This document shows positions 1 to 11,865 of a stretch of 64,000 nucleotides of DNA, piece after piece. This DNA is from Terana coerulea. Its lineage: Eukaryota > Basidiomycota > Agaricomycetes > Polyporales > Phanerochaetaceae. The position numbers were made by a program, and so were the translations under genes. The notes beneath the pieces were generated by a model. That model searched no databases. It was not told the origin of the DNA and saw only the letters and a program-made list of their open reading frames with translations. The DNA lies in NCBI GenBank assembly GCA_024811115.1, contig JAKOGH010000658.1:17961-81960 (forward strand), given 5' to 3'. Each line of letters opens with the position of its first letter. The stretch's first letter is position 1.

Positions 1-2915
1 TGGTCACTGCTGGGCGTTGTCTTGGAAGACGTTGTAGAGCCTCTGCACACATCCCTTGCGACTTCTTAACCGACGAAACACGCAGTCATGAGCTTGTAGT
101 GCCTAGAAACGCGGCGTGGCATGCAGCGATGGCGATTGGATGCCTCACTGTGATGTGCGAGGAGCTGAAGTTCAACATCTGTCAACTTAGGTCCTCGTAC
201 CAGACAAACAGTGCCATTTCCGACCTTCCAGGCCGCATCACGCACTTCGTCTCCCAGGCACTTTCATATGCATGTGTCTCTCTCGGACGCCATTTGGACG
301 GGGCAGCATCTCACTCAAACACGGATCAGAGGCTCTCAGGGTTGCTGCAAAAGCTTCTTTCGGAGAAGCTGCTGTTTTGGCTTGAGCTGCTCAGTCTGCT
401 GGGGGAGCTGGAGAATGTTGCGCCGATGGCCCTCAGATGTATTGCTGACCTGGACCTGGTATGTAATTACATCATGAGCTTGATGAAAGTGTTTGACGTA
501 CATCCTTGTTATTTGGTTCCAGGGTGCAAGCTTGGACACATCAGCTCTGAGTGCGGTGACACTTGCAATAGAGGCCTGGAGCTGTCTCCGTGCCAATCAC
601 AGGCTGGATGTCATCACGGAATCAGCCTGCCATCTGTATCTGTCCATCATCCCGGCTCTTCCTCCGACCAGCCCTCTACTTCGCCAATTCACACCCCACA
701 TCCCCTGCAGGCTCCGCTTTAGCCATCCATCGCCTTCTGCCTCTAATGCCCTCATCTCCCTCACAAGCATCTGGGGCCCTTCTGCTGTTTCTCCAGATGG
801 CAAGCATGTTGCAACCGCTACCAATCATCATCACCTCGCTATCAGGGACATTGCCAGTGGCCGGCTGCTCCTCACCACGCAAGAAGTGCACACTGATGAA
901 ATTCATGCAATAGCGTACTCCCCCGATGGGAGCCTTGTTGCAACAGCCTCGTTTGACAAGACCATCCGCATATGGGACACAAATGCAGGGTATAGCGCAC
1001 TTCCACCCCTTCTTGGGCGCACATACCACGTTCGGTCCGTGTGCTTCTCGCCAGACGGCTCCCTGACTAGTGTCAGGCTCCTGGGATGGGACAACCCGGA
1101 TGTGGGAGGTGTCATCAGGTAAAACCCTCCGTATTGACGGCGATTGGGACGGCCAAAGATGGGTGCAGGCGGTCACATTTTCCCCAAATGGAAAAGCGGT
1201 AGCAACTGCATCCTCCCAAGGGCTGTGCGTCACGAGCAGCAGAAGACGGCCGGGTTCTCAAGGAGCTGCGAGACATCCCAAATGTGAACTGTGTCGCATT
1301 TGCGCCTGACAGTTCTTGCATTGCCGCTGGCTATGACGACTGCACTGTGCATCTTTGGAGCGCATCCACATATGAGGCAATGTGCCTTCCCCTCGCAGGC
1401 CACAATGGACACATACGGTGCATTGCATTTTCACCTGACAGTCGCACTCTTGCATCTGGATCGGACGACACCACAGTCCAAGTCTGGGATCTGAGCACTG
1501 GAGCACACACACTGTTCTCCGGGCACTCTGCCCGGGTCTGCTCAGTGGCCTTTACCGCAGATGGCAAGCATCTCATCTCCAGCTCGCGTGACCAAACAGT
1601 ACGGCACTGGAGGATTTCCGATGGTGTACTTCAGTCTGAAGGCGCCACAGACTCACAGAAGTCACAAATCACTGCCTTCGCTTTCATAAATGGAACAACA
1701 GAGTTACTGACTGGATTGGCCAGCGGTCAACTATGTATCTGGCAGACAGAGATTGCAACAGTGATCCGCAGGTCACAGGAGGTCCACACATCAGCAAGAG
1801 TGAAACATCTCGCTGTCTCTGCTGATGGGTCAGCAATCATTTCGGGCGACGACGAGGGCGGCATACGATTATGGCACACAGCGTCCCTCGATCTCCACCA
1901 GGGCTTCCCTTCTGCACATCCAGACGCTGTAATGGCTGTGGCACTGTCAGCAGATGGCCGGCATGCATGGTCGGCCTCAGCAGGAGAACTCCAGAAGTGG
2001 TCCCTTGGTGATGGCTGGGCTGCTGTCCGGTGCAGCCTGGGAGATAGCAGCGAGATGCTTTGCGCTCGGTTTTCACCAGACTGCTCCCGCCTGGCGCTGG
2101 GAAGCATGAACGGAAAGGTGCGCCTTCTGGTCTCGCCAACTGGCGAGGTCTTGTGGGAGGTTGAAGGGCACAGTGATTGGGTCCGCTCCATCTCGTTTTC
2201 ACCAGACAGCCTATATCTTTCCTCCAGCTCTGACGACAAGACCATCTGTATTTGGGACTGCACAAGTGGGGAAAGGCTCAGGGAACCGCTGCGAGGGCAC
2301 GGCAGTCAGGTCATGTCGGTCGCGTTCTCTCCAGATGGCGCGTACCTGGCCTCTGGCTCCAATGACGAGACAGTTCGAGTCTGGAATATCAAGACAAGGC
2401 AGCAAGTGCGCGTGCTGGATGTTAATGAACAGACAACATCACTCGCATTCTCAGTGAATGGTGATACTGTTGCAGTACTCACCAAACACGGCAAAACACA
2501 AATCTGGTATGCACTAGAAGGTAGCGGTAAGTCTGGCACTGTTTTACTCAACTTAGGTTTACGACTGATAGCCACGCCTTCAGGGACCCTCAATTCAGGG
2601 GATCATCCATCAATCTTATTTTCTCGGAATCCAGCTCACGGCTTAACGCTTGACGGTGTCTCGCCAACCCTAACCGACGAACCGACCGCCCGCAACAGCC
2701 TCAATGCCAGAGTCAGGTGGGATAGGATGGTTTGGTTCTTGGTTCCCATGGCTGAGCGCTCGGGGTTTGGTTACCGCCGGCGGCTTGTTAACCTGGGACT
2801 CAAGCAGATCATAGGTGCACCCTGGCCATCGAGCGTAGATCTCGACCTTAGCCGCTTCGTTCACGGCACAGACTGGGCGCAGTGCTGGTCCGACGAGCCC
2901 GTTCAAAGCGCGTAG
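1..2915 (+). pseudogene. NACHT-WD40 (NWD) STAND protein, 3' part, two frameshifts
   Basis: This is the downstream part of a fungal NWD-type STAND receptor; its NACHT ATPase lies before the window. Bases 99-458 encode the helical region that follows the NACHT domain in this family (CLTVMCEELKFNICQL, then EKLLFWLELLSLL). An intron at 459-522 is followed by a linker and about 14 WD40 repeats, enough for two seven-bladed propellers; clear blades include SPDGSLVATASFDKTIRIWD and SPDGAYLASGSNDETVRVWN. A second intron (2527-2583) precedes the typical tail ending LDLSRFVHGTDWAQC and a stop at 2913. The frame must shift near 1068 and again near 1230 to stay in WD40 sequence, with no plausible intron at either place, so this is a pseudogene, a recently damaged allele or an assembly with errors. 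Family members act in non-self recognition and programmed cell death; that role is inference here. Confidence 0.82.
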
Positions 2916-3964
2916 CAAGTTCCCTGCATCTTTGGGATTTCCATCCTCCATTTCACTCCACTTCCCACCCTCGCACTCCATACCGATCCATTCCGAGCTC
3001 CTGCCGCACTTCACATATCTTTCCGATCCGATGTAACATTGCGACTGACTCCCCCCTTCAACATATCGCAACACCCTTTGAGCAGTTCATCTTTCGCTCG
3101 CACACGCATTCTCGAGGGCTTCAAGTTCTAGGCTTTCATCCGATGATTTTCAATCTACGCGAAAACTGTACGGTAGTCGTTACTCGTCCGCTGACGTATG
3201 ATTATAGGGATGTATGATTTGTGTTCATTCGATCCATTTATTCTGCCGCAATTTCATGGTGCGTAGGCGTATTGGTCATGATCATCGCGAGAAGCATCCG
3301 TTGCGACCCAGCGCGACCCGAGAGAGCGCAATCACTTGTCATGCAAGCGGCATCAACGCCACAACGGGTGTATCAGGAATAGCGACCTCGTCGTTCCAAC
3401 ACGTCCAAGTCAACATGCCTTCTTGCACGCAATCACCTCTGTGCCTGATGATACCGTGACATGACTTTATTGTGGAAGAGTGGTACGCGAGCAATACAGG
3501 TCTGCGGCACTACTTGAGGGCATTTTCCTGGGGCAATTCGTGCTGTACGACCTGCGGTCGACGTAATCCTAGTAAGGCTGTCCGTCCCATAGAGTGAAAG
3601 ATTCCATGATATACTGCACAAGGCGTATCAGGATAGCCTCTCATCCAGATACAACACATGAACGCACGTCATAGGTCCTTGACGAGAGCACGGTACGTGT
3701 CAAGCACATCGTGTCAAGCACATCGCTCCACCACGGAAGCCGTGCTCGCTCTCGTTCAGGCGTACATCCTTCTCCATTACTTCTCCATGCTCGCGCCGAC
3801 GTGGACGTGGGTCACGTATACCGCCTATCCACGGCGATCGAGGCGATGGCGACGTGCACACCGCTCATAGCGGCCGTGGTGGGTCTTCATGGGCACTGGA
3901 CCCCGTCTGCTAACCTTTTCTGAGCCGGCACAGCACCTACCCGGCCTCGTGAGAGGTGCAACGG
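2916..3964. other. intergenic, no gene recognised
   Basis: Short open frames on both strands, none with a recognisable motif or a convincing chain of splice sites. The first ~200 bp are pyrimidine-rich and may be the 3' UTR of the NWD gene. Confidence 0.4.
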
Positions 3965-4720
3965 TCAAAGAAAATGCCCGGCGTACCCCGCAGGTTTCTC
4001 GATCCACTTCATGGCATCCGCGCCCGTCAAGAGGCCGAGCCGCTTGACAATCATGTCCTCCTCGGAAGCACGAAGAGACACGATGCAGCCGGTGCTGCGG
4101 ACGCACTTCGTGCCCATTAGTTTCGCAAACTTGGTTTTGTGTTGAGCAGGAGAGTGAGATCGAGAATAAGAGTCAGTGCGGGGCAGTTTGGTTCAGTCAA
4201 GGAACCACGCACTCAGTAATCAACGACTTCGACCTCCTTCTCCCCAGCATTTGTCTTGTTAGGTGGACACGAGGGCTTCCAGCAGGATGGTTTCCCGCCA
4301 GTATTGTATGCGAAGGTTGAACTTACGCTTGAGCGCATGTGCATGCTCGGCCTGACGGGTAAGGAAGGTGCCGATGCAGCGATCGCTTGTGGCCTTGGAG
4401 GGTGACAGGGACTTCTGCCCGCAATACTCGTAGACCTCGCCAGGGAGTCCATGAGGTAGACAATATCGTTGCAGCTTGCAACTTCTGGGTGGGCTATATA
4501 CACAGTCTGGGATATGCGTCAGAGTAGCGAAAGATAACGACGGACATGAACGAACCGTGGCCGAGGATACCCCTTCCATAACGTAGCGAACGACACCAGG
4601 CCAATATCCTACAGAGGATTTGACATCAGTACAGCCAAGGAGTCAACTGTAGGCTTTACCGACGTTTTGAGCTGCGTTCGCAGGTGCTTGTGCAATGATC
4701 TTCTGACTGGCAGCTACGTC
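3965..4720 (-). pseudogene. unrecognised protein gene remnant
   Basis: I do not recognise the family, but several minus-strand stretches look like real coding sequence. Read downwards, an exon near 4620-4560 (ending WKGYPRPR) precedes an exon beginning TVYIAHPEVASCNDIVYLMD near 4505. After a one-base frame change near 4440 comes VYEYCGQKSLSPSKATSDRC and then ALKRKFNLRIQYWRE. A last exon (about 4135-3965) reads KFAKLMGTKCVRSTGC and ends KWIEKPAGYAGHFL with a stop at 3965-3967. The frame change and the poor splice site between the last two exons suggest a decayed gene. No membrane segment or signal peptide is visible. A conserved basidiomycete hypothetical protein is the most I would say. Confidence 0.35.
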
Positions 4721-6091
4721 TTTAGTTTGAAAGCAGTGTGCAATTGCGAGGTAGAGACCTACCCGAGTGAGCGTCTTCTGTCATCTGTAAGCGCATGAAT
4801 CATGGCCATCTCTTTCGTACATGCCAGTACGTCCTATCCTATCATTCCAGCGCGACGGAAGCCATCGTGATGAATGCCGGCCAAGGCCTAGTGGAGTGCG
4901 GAAGAATGGCGAAGGTTCGTCGGTGGACGTACGAGTGTTACTGGATATGGAAGGTTTAGAACGTGCGCCGTGCAGGACGAAGAGTAGCTGAGACGATGGG
5001 TACGGAGGAGAGGAGGCGCAAGCGCGAGGCTGCGGGGAAAGTGTCGGAGCGGGGGCACATGGCGTTGTGATCCGTGACGGAAGGATCGTACTCGGGACGC
5101 CCTCAGGCACACCGCCCAATGAGAGCTGGCGCGAAGACCGACGCGTCTCCCTCGGGACTTTTCTCGACTTCCAAGCGTGCTTGAACGGGCTATACTCAAG
5201 GGCGCTCAAGTGCACGCGTGGTTCATCTTCGCCTTTGTTTCGACGCGTCATCCGTCGGGGCCTGGGCGCTTACCGTGCTCGATCGCGTTCCGACTCTCGC
5301 TACGATCGACGCGTCCATGTGTCTGCCTGAATCTGCTCACTGTCTGCCCATCGATATCGCGCCATCACTCAGCCAATCATTCGGAGGTGCATGCGGTCGC
5401 TGGCAAGCGGCTCCGGTCGCGCCCCTCGCGTTCTCGCCCGCCGCGTCGTGATTGGCTGGACTTCCATCAAGTCCCTGTCAGACGCCTGCCCCACTCCTGC
5501 CTCTGCTCCCTCACCTGCTTCTGCTCGATGCCCGACGCGTCTCCCTCTCGATTTCTCTCGTCTCCCAAGCGTGCAAGGACAGGTCGTACTCAGGTCTGCT
5601 CAAGCTTTCTGACAAGTACTCCCGGCAACCAACTCTGGCAACTCAGAAATTGCATTACGGGTGTGCAGAGGCTTCGTTCAAGTCGTGGCAAGGTGATCAA
5701 CATGCTTCGCCTTCGGTGTTCGAAGAACTCCTCCCTACGGCTTGTAGCCGAGGTGTCCTCGTCTCCGCTATATCCTCGCTGCCCACTCTACTCGTTCAGT
5801 CCCTCTTTCACGAGGAACCCCACCACGACCCGTCGACTACCTTCCCGTTGACTCTCAGCTAGACTGAAACTTCTCTTATCATGGATCTGGAGGACGAACT
5901 TTTAACCGTACTACTGGGCATTTTAGTGAGCCACCTGCATCTTGTCTTGTCTTTGTTTGCCCTGTAATGCGACGTTGATGCGACGTGCTCAGTGTCAATG
6001 ATGCCCTTCGCCTCCGAGAGCGTAGGCGCGTCTTCGATATCCCCGAAAGATTGAACACCATTGTCTCAGCAATGAACTGCCAGACTGCATA
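4721..6091. other. intergenic, no gene recognised
   Basis: Long open frames exist (for example 5177-5851), but they are rich in R, S and P in all frames, as expected from GC-rich non-coding DNA. They overlap each other and lack motifs. Nothing supportable was found. Confidence 0.4.
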
Positions 6092-6494
6092 GATCGTTGG
6101 CTTCCGGAAGCTCGGAGAGGGTGGCCTCAATTATTATTTCTTGTTACCTTGGACACCGGATCCTAGCTCGTTGCACGCATCCCGTACCCCCTCCTTGTTC
6201 CCAAGGCGTTTGCTCTCGCCAGCGAAGCCGCCACCATGAACATTTTCCCTGCCAAAGGGCTCCCCTGTTCCCAGGGTCTACATATATTTCTGTACGTCCA
6301 GCAACGTGGCCAAGACGGAATGCACTCTAATGGAACATGTGGAAGGCTCCGACCTGAGCCAGATATGGCACGGCCTCGAGAAACATGAAGTTATCTCGCT
6401 GATGGACCAGCTCGCGTGGGTCGAGGAACGAGGGCATCACACTCTACGAGCAGGTTGAGAGCACCTCGCTCGAGGAGGAGCGATTGTGTGTAGA
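6092..6494 (+). pseudogene. aminoglycoside-phosphotransferase-like (APH family) fragment
   Basis: Plus-strand translation from 6092 reads LLFLVTLDTGS, an in-frame stop, then LVARIPYPLL and ALASEAATMNIF. This is the N-lobe pattern of fungal APH-domain proteins, where the substrate-binding strand is followed by an SEAATM helix. A second frame at about 6330-6430 continues with CTLMEHVEGSDLSQIWHGLE and ISLMDQLAWVEER, the hinge and following helix of the same fold. The catalytic HGD and metal-binding segments are absent, and coding resemblance ends about 50 bp before a solo LTR that begins at 6500. The internal stop, the frame change and the missing C-lobe make this a pseudogene. Fungal APH-like proteins are mostly of unknown substrate. 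Confidence 0.55.
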
Positions 6495-6499
6495 CCCTA

Positions 6500-6884
6500 T
6501 AACAAAGATATCCGCAGATACTTTGGTTCGCAAGGGTCCGGCTCGCAAGGCGGACGCGCGTGAGGCTAATCAACAGACTATCAGACTGTACTGTAGAGTG
6601 CGAGCGAGTAAGTACAAGGAATGTCCGTGAAAGGCAAAGGTATACGCACGCTCAGGATGTGGGAAAGTCACTGAGCGTGCTGGATGCGAAGTGCAGGAAT
6701 ATAAGGAAATGAAGGTGACTCGATACCAGGCATCGTAATTAAGGGACAAGGGACCGTAACGAAGGCAAAAAGGGTAAACGGTGCCCGTACTAAGAGACGG
6801 AGCTAGCAGCCTTTGTGGCGCAGCCACGGCGAGTCCATGGGCGCTTGCGCGCCGATGCGCGCACCTCGTCGTACAACTTCGACA
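6500..6884 (-). mobile_element. solo LTR of copia family A, 385 bp
   Basis: Homologous to the 456/457-bp LTRs of element A further right. Read on the minus strand it begins TGTCGAAGTT and ends TTTGTTA. It is bounded by a perfect 5-bp duplication CCCTA (6495-6499 and 6885-6889), which fixes the ends exactly. No internal coding sequence is present, so it arose by LTR-LTR recombination. It is about 70 bp shorter than the other copies. Confidence 0.93.
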
Positions 6885-6889
6885 CCCTA

Positions 6890-7268
6890 TGCATCAGTAC
6901 CGCTGTAGTATGGATGAAGGGAAACAACTGAACGTATTCCACGGACCATGTACATTTTACCATTGATAATCGCACTCACACTTACTCCCTCTGTACACCA
7001 ATGCGCGACCGAGTACTTGACATGCGGTCATTTCGGTATGCACATGGAAGCCTCGGGATGACACCAAGCCTCGATCCCTTGTCTGAAGTACTTATCCATT
7101 TGGTTTATGCCTGAGGCATAGACAAGTCCAATACGAAGGGATGGTGCTCTGTTATTGTAAATTCTATGACATAGGACAATGGTATAGATGGCGGCTTTGG
7201 GAAGTGCAGCCGACGATCGTGAAACCCCTTTACGGCGCCGAGAGCCAGAGCGCGTGAGATGTGAATAT
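6890..7268. other. intergenic, 3' flank of GMC gene
   Basis: Bases between the solo LTR and the stop codon of the minus-strand GMC gene. Nothing beyond presumed 3' UTR and terminator sequence of that gene is seen. Confidence 0.4.
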
Positions 7269-9853
7269 TCACACATCCGACTTGAGGATGTCCGCCGCCT
7301 AGATGACTCAATTCTGAATAAAACCCAGCAAATACCCAGCATTAAGACGTACCTTTTCACCAATAGCATAGGCAACTGACTGGGTGTGGCAGGATAGTTG
7401 CTGCATGACAGTTTTAGATAAAAACTCTGTAGTACAGCAAAGTGCTCTTACCAGAGGTAGGATCGAGGCGTCAACCTACAAATACAACGAGGTAAGGCAA
7501 GGTCGGCTGATAACCCAGTAAATGCACGTACCACGCGTAGGTTGCTCGTACCATACACCTTAAGATCCGCATCGACAACACCACCGTCCGCGGCGGGAAG
7601 CATCGCCGCCGTGCCCACCGGATGATACACCGGCCCGCAAAAATCCTTCACATACTCCGTCAACCCCGCCTTCCCTTCGCGATCGTCTCCTTCGACGGGA
7701 CGACAGGCTCCTTGACCTGGAGGCCGAGCGGCGGCGTGCCGAGCAGCCTGAGGGCGTACTGCAGGATGTGCACGACGAGGTCCAGGTCGGCCGCGTGGGC
7801 GAAGTAGTTGGGGTTGATCGCGGGCGGCGCTAGGGGTCAGCCGAGCCGATGTGCACCGTGCCGCGCGAGAGCGGGTGGGTGAGGGCGCAGAAGAACGAGG
7901 TGTAGCGCTTGCCGGGTTCTGCGGGAGGGACGTACGGCATCGGTTGGCGGCCGGCCCACTGTAGCAACCTGTAGCAAGTGAGCTACGGCATCGAAGCTTC
8001 GTGCTAGAACATGACTCACTCAGCTTGCGGGTGCCGCTCGTCCGCAAACAATCTCTTTTGCACCTCGTACTGTTTCTGCAATCCAGCTCGGAGGGCAGGA
8101 ATGGTGTTGCCGAGCATCTCCGTGTTGCGGGCCTCCGCTTGTGCTTGCCAGCCCTCTACTTCTTCCTTGGTGCCAAGAGCGGGAGCAGGGATGAAGACAA
8201 ATGCCCGTGGAGGGATTGAGGCAAACAGTCCCTTTGTCTCCTTGCTGCAAAGCCACGGAATGGTAAGCACAGAGGCCATGGACCCAGCAGCAGGTACATA
8301 CTAAAGCTCTTCATGATGCTTAATAACTTCTGGGCTGGTGAGAATATCCGGAGTTTCATCATCGGTGACAACCTCGGCGACGGTGCAAACGCCAATGTGG
8401 TCCTCTATTAATCGTTCATGAGCGAGAGCGCAGATGAGGATCATTCACACGTACGCAAGTTTTCGCCTACACCGGGCAGATCGATAATAGTTGTGATCCC
8501 GTGTTTGGATAGGATGCTCGGGTTCCCGATTCCGGACAGCTCTAGGATCTGAGGGGTCTGGAAGGTACCTGGCACAACTGTCAACGCAAAATCAGAGATA
8601 GATCCCTTTATCCTCCCTACCAGCTGACAGAACGACATCTCGCTTCACGTTCTCAATGCGCAAGGTTGCCCCTTTGTGAACGACCTCCACGCCAGTCGCC
8701 CTTTGTGAAGCATCGTCACTCCTAAGAAGAATCTGCAAAGGGTCAGTCATTGCCCTTCACACGAGATCATAAAGCATACCTTCGTTACTTGCGCCTCGGT
8801 GAGTACAAGAAGGTTTGGGCGGTGGAGGTTGGGATCGAGATACGCTGACGCAGCTGACGACCGAGTCGCAGTAACAGAGTCGATGGACAAAATTGAAGTC
8901 ACGGAGCCGTCGTTGAATCCGCTGCCCTAACACAGATCTAGACGTGAGGGGGAGCGAAGATGTCATGGAGAGATGCCACCCACTGTCTCGGGATTTCTAC
9001 GGACACCCAAAGCCTCGGCGGTATCGAACAATTTCAGCGGAAGGTCAGTATTGGTGGGCCCATAAGACTTGATGACGGGACCTGTGATAATGCTCTTAGT
9101 CGCTTCAAGCATAGGAAGAGCTGGTGAAACAAACCGCTGGTGCCGTGAAATGCTGGATCAGGTTTCGCAGCATATTTCTCTGCGTCTGCGTCCGAGAGTC
9201 CGCTGGGCTGCAGGGTCTCGCTCTGCCAAGGGAATTGAACATTGAGGTTGAGGGACGAAGCAGGGTACGTTCACGCACCTTCTTCATGTAATGTAACAGC
9301 GACTCCCAGTTCCAGCCTTTTGAGCCCAGCTCCTCCAGGGCGTCGATCTCACTTTTGGACGGTCGGAACATCCCCATGAAGTTGTTCTGCAGTGGCGATT
9401 CAGCATACATGTTACTGCCCAATAGCGCGAAACGCACCAGCGAGGATCCACCGAGTCCCTTGCCACGGGGTTGGAGAACAACTTGGTTGTTGGCTCCGAG
9501 TCTTTCTTGCGGAACGGAGAGGAAGGTCCAGTCAAACTTGGGGTTGGCAATGGTACGGCCCATGTATCCTAATATACCGAATTAGCGTCGTAATTGCTGG
9601 GAAGATTCGCGCAGCTGCGGCGTACCAGGGACATCGATCTCAGGCGTAGGACCGTGGTGCACGCCGGCTTCAACAACCAGTACAGTGAGGTTGGGATCCT
9701 CACTCAAACTTCGCGTCCAGCACGTTAACTTCCAGCTATAGCAAGGAAACGCGAAGCGTACCGTGCCGCAAGTGCAAGCCCGGCCGTGCCACCGCCGACG
9801 ATGAGGTAGTCGACCGCGGAGCGAGATATCTCGGGGTAACTGACCAGAGGCAT
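7269..9853 (-). pseudogene. GMC oxidoreductase (aryl-alcohol-oxidase-like), near-complete, two frameshifts
   Basis: FAD-dependent glucose-methanol-choline oxidoreductase with many short introns. Start ATG at 9853-9851; exon 1 carries the dinucleotide-binding motif YLIVGGGTAGLALAAR. Later exons show LSEDPNLTVLVVEAG, the first GMC signature RGKGLGGSS, ASAYLDPNLHRPNLLVLTEA, and the second signature GTFQTPQILELSGIGNP. The catalytic histidine lies in CGPVYHPVGTAAM, and the second active-site histidine is in CHTQSVAYAIGEK. The last exon ends ILKSDV with a stop at 7271-7269. No signal peptide is evident, unlike the gene at 13965. The frame breaks near 7835 (after TVHIGSAD) and again near 7690 (before LTEYVKDF), so the C-terminal substrate domain is not continuous. 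The gene is either newly inactivated or affected by sequence errors, since everything else is well conserved. Alternative names are choline-dehydrogenase-like or glucose-oxidase-like. Confidence 0.85.
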
Positions 9854-11865
9854 GGCAGCCGGAGCTTCGGTGAGAGAGAATGTTGGTGAGCTTCGCGAAC
9901 AGATGCTACTGAGAGAGCGTACATTTAAGCCTCTCTGGGATCACAGAAGTTTGGTCCCATCTGCGCTTGTATGCAATCGGAGGAACCAGCGGTACCGCGA
10001 GCGATGATGCCCCTACTGCACCCAAACATGCTGCGCGGCGGACGATGGTCTGATAGAGTTGCGTCCACTGTACGCAGGCTGGTCGACTGAGAAGCTGTCC
10101 GGACAGGGGGCGTAGCTAGGATATCGATGTAGGACGGCCGAGACTGAAGACGAAAATCCGTACCGCATCGCCGCAGCAAGAAAGCGGCACGGTCGTGCTG
10201 GCGCTGCGTGTAGCTAGTAGCGCTGATGACGTGATCCACATCCGTAAGCGCTTGGGGATGGTTCGCCGGCTTGGAGTTGACGGCGACCATTTGAATTTGA
10301 CCAGCTCGTCCAGTGTGCCAGCGACAGGCCGGACCTACATTCCTGCAAAGCACACGGGCTATAGTATGCGTCAGCTTGGGACATGGCTCGAACGCCCCAT
10401 CGAGCGTTTTCGTCGCTCAACCCGCGGCAAGTAGTACACGACTGGCAGGTGAGTCTAACGTTAACTTCTGAAGACTATAATATTCTCTGCCTCGTACACT
10501 GTTTATCGGACCCAATGGTAGCTGCTACCCAAAGCTCACGGTACTCGACGTCGGAAGATCCCTTGCCAGCCCGAAAGTGAGACTGACTGGAGCTAACGTT
10601 CGCCCCTTCGAGCCGCGAGGCGCCCCGGTAACTATATTCTAAAATGTGCTTTTCATATGACTCTGTCTGATAAACTCACACAGTGCACGCTTTGTTGAGA
10701 AGTTGACTGTCATGGGTCACGTACTGGACCCTTTGTCCTGTACCGGACCGCTCAGGCCTCAGCAACGCTCAGTGTGCGTAAGGACAACCTCATCAGCGGC
10801 CCGGGTGGCGGGAGGTCGGGCTGTGCAATGCCCCGCTGAGCTCACAGCACTCTATGTAAGTTTCAATCTGAAGCACGTCACGGCGGGGATAGCTCATCAG
10901 TGCCCAGCAGGCACATTCAATGTTCAGGGCCAGTAGAAAGACCCGCGCTGTGCCGCCTGTGCAGTGCCGGTATCGCGCCGCGCCGTTCTATCACGGATAC
11001 TTGGCGCCACAACGCCCTGCGGTAATTGAAATGCGCCAGCGCGGTAATGCTCTGTGCTGGATCATCACACGACGCTGTTGCTGCTGCAAGCATAAGCAAC
11101 GGTACCCGTTGTTGGCCTCTTGGTAAGAGCTGCCTTCTGTCTCACCGCCCGCCTTCATCACTGTCGGTGTTTTGCAGATAATCACAGCGCACTACGAGAC
11201 CTGCTAGTTGCGCTGTGTCTTATCCCCGCCGTCGCCGGCCGGTAGGATGGGTGATGAGTGATATGTTATCAACGGGGAGCCAGTAAGGTTGCGCAGTTTG
11301 TTGCTTGGTAAGTCCTTATATTCGTGCAGGTCTCGTCAAGTTAAAAATCACATCGTCGCGTTTATGTTGTTGCTTTCAGCTGTGGTGCATATACAAAAAT
11401 GTACTAGTTTCTTGGGAAGTTGAGATACGCAATGTCCCGACCTCTGGCGGAGCGCACAACAGAACGGGTCGGGAACGGGACTATCACCATACCCGGAGAC
11501 TTATTCTCATTCACCAGGTCAGATGAATGAGGTACGGGCGGTCATACCTGATGCATCGGGTATGGCCCCCCGCAGAGCAGTGCTCATACGCACGGACGGT
11601 GGGTCCTCTGACCATGTCAGTCGTGCGTGCGTCTGACTTCACCAGCAAAGCGCCGGCGGGGATGCACCGCTCACGGATGATCTGTATTTGCACTCAAACA
11701 GATCTAGTCTGAGCACAACATGCTACCCCACCAGCAATCTATTCCTTTTGTGCTGGGTAGGTTTCGAGCCTATTGGGGCGCTTAGTCGTCTCACTCTGGC
11801 GTTCTCCAAGTATAATCAGCCCGCTTTTTGCCTCTTGCGTCGTCTGCCCTCACGCTGCCCCCTCA
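9854..11865. other. 2-kb intergenic region between divergent GMC and DUF6534-type genes
   Basis: No gene recognised; open frames (for example 9925-10353 minus) have no motifs. The region should hold the promoter of the GMC gene at its left end. A short inverted repeat, CTCATTCA/TGAATGAG, lies near 11505-11535 and may form a hairpin; its role is unknown. Confidence 0.4.

Noticed and set aside
5177..5862. 224-residue plus-strand open frame
   Set aside because: R/S/P-rich in overlapping frames, no motif, no splice support; likely composition effect.
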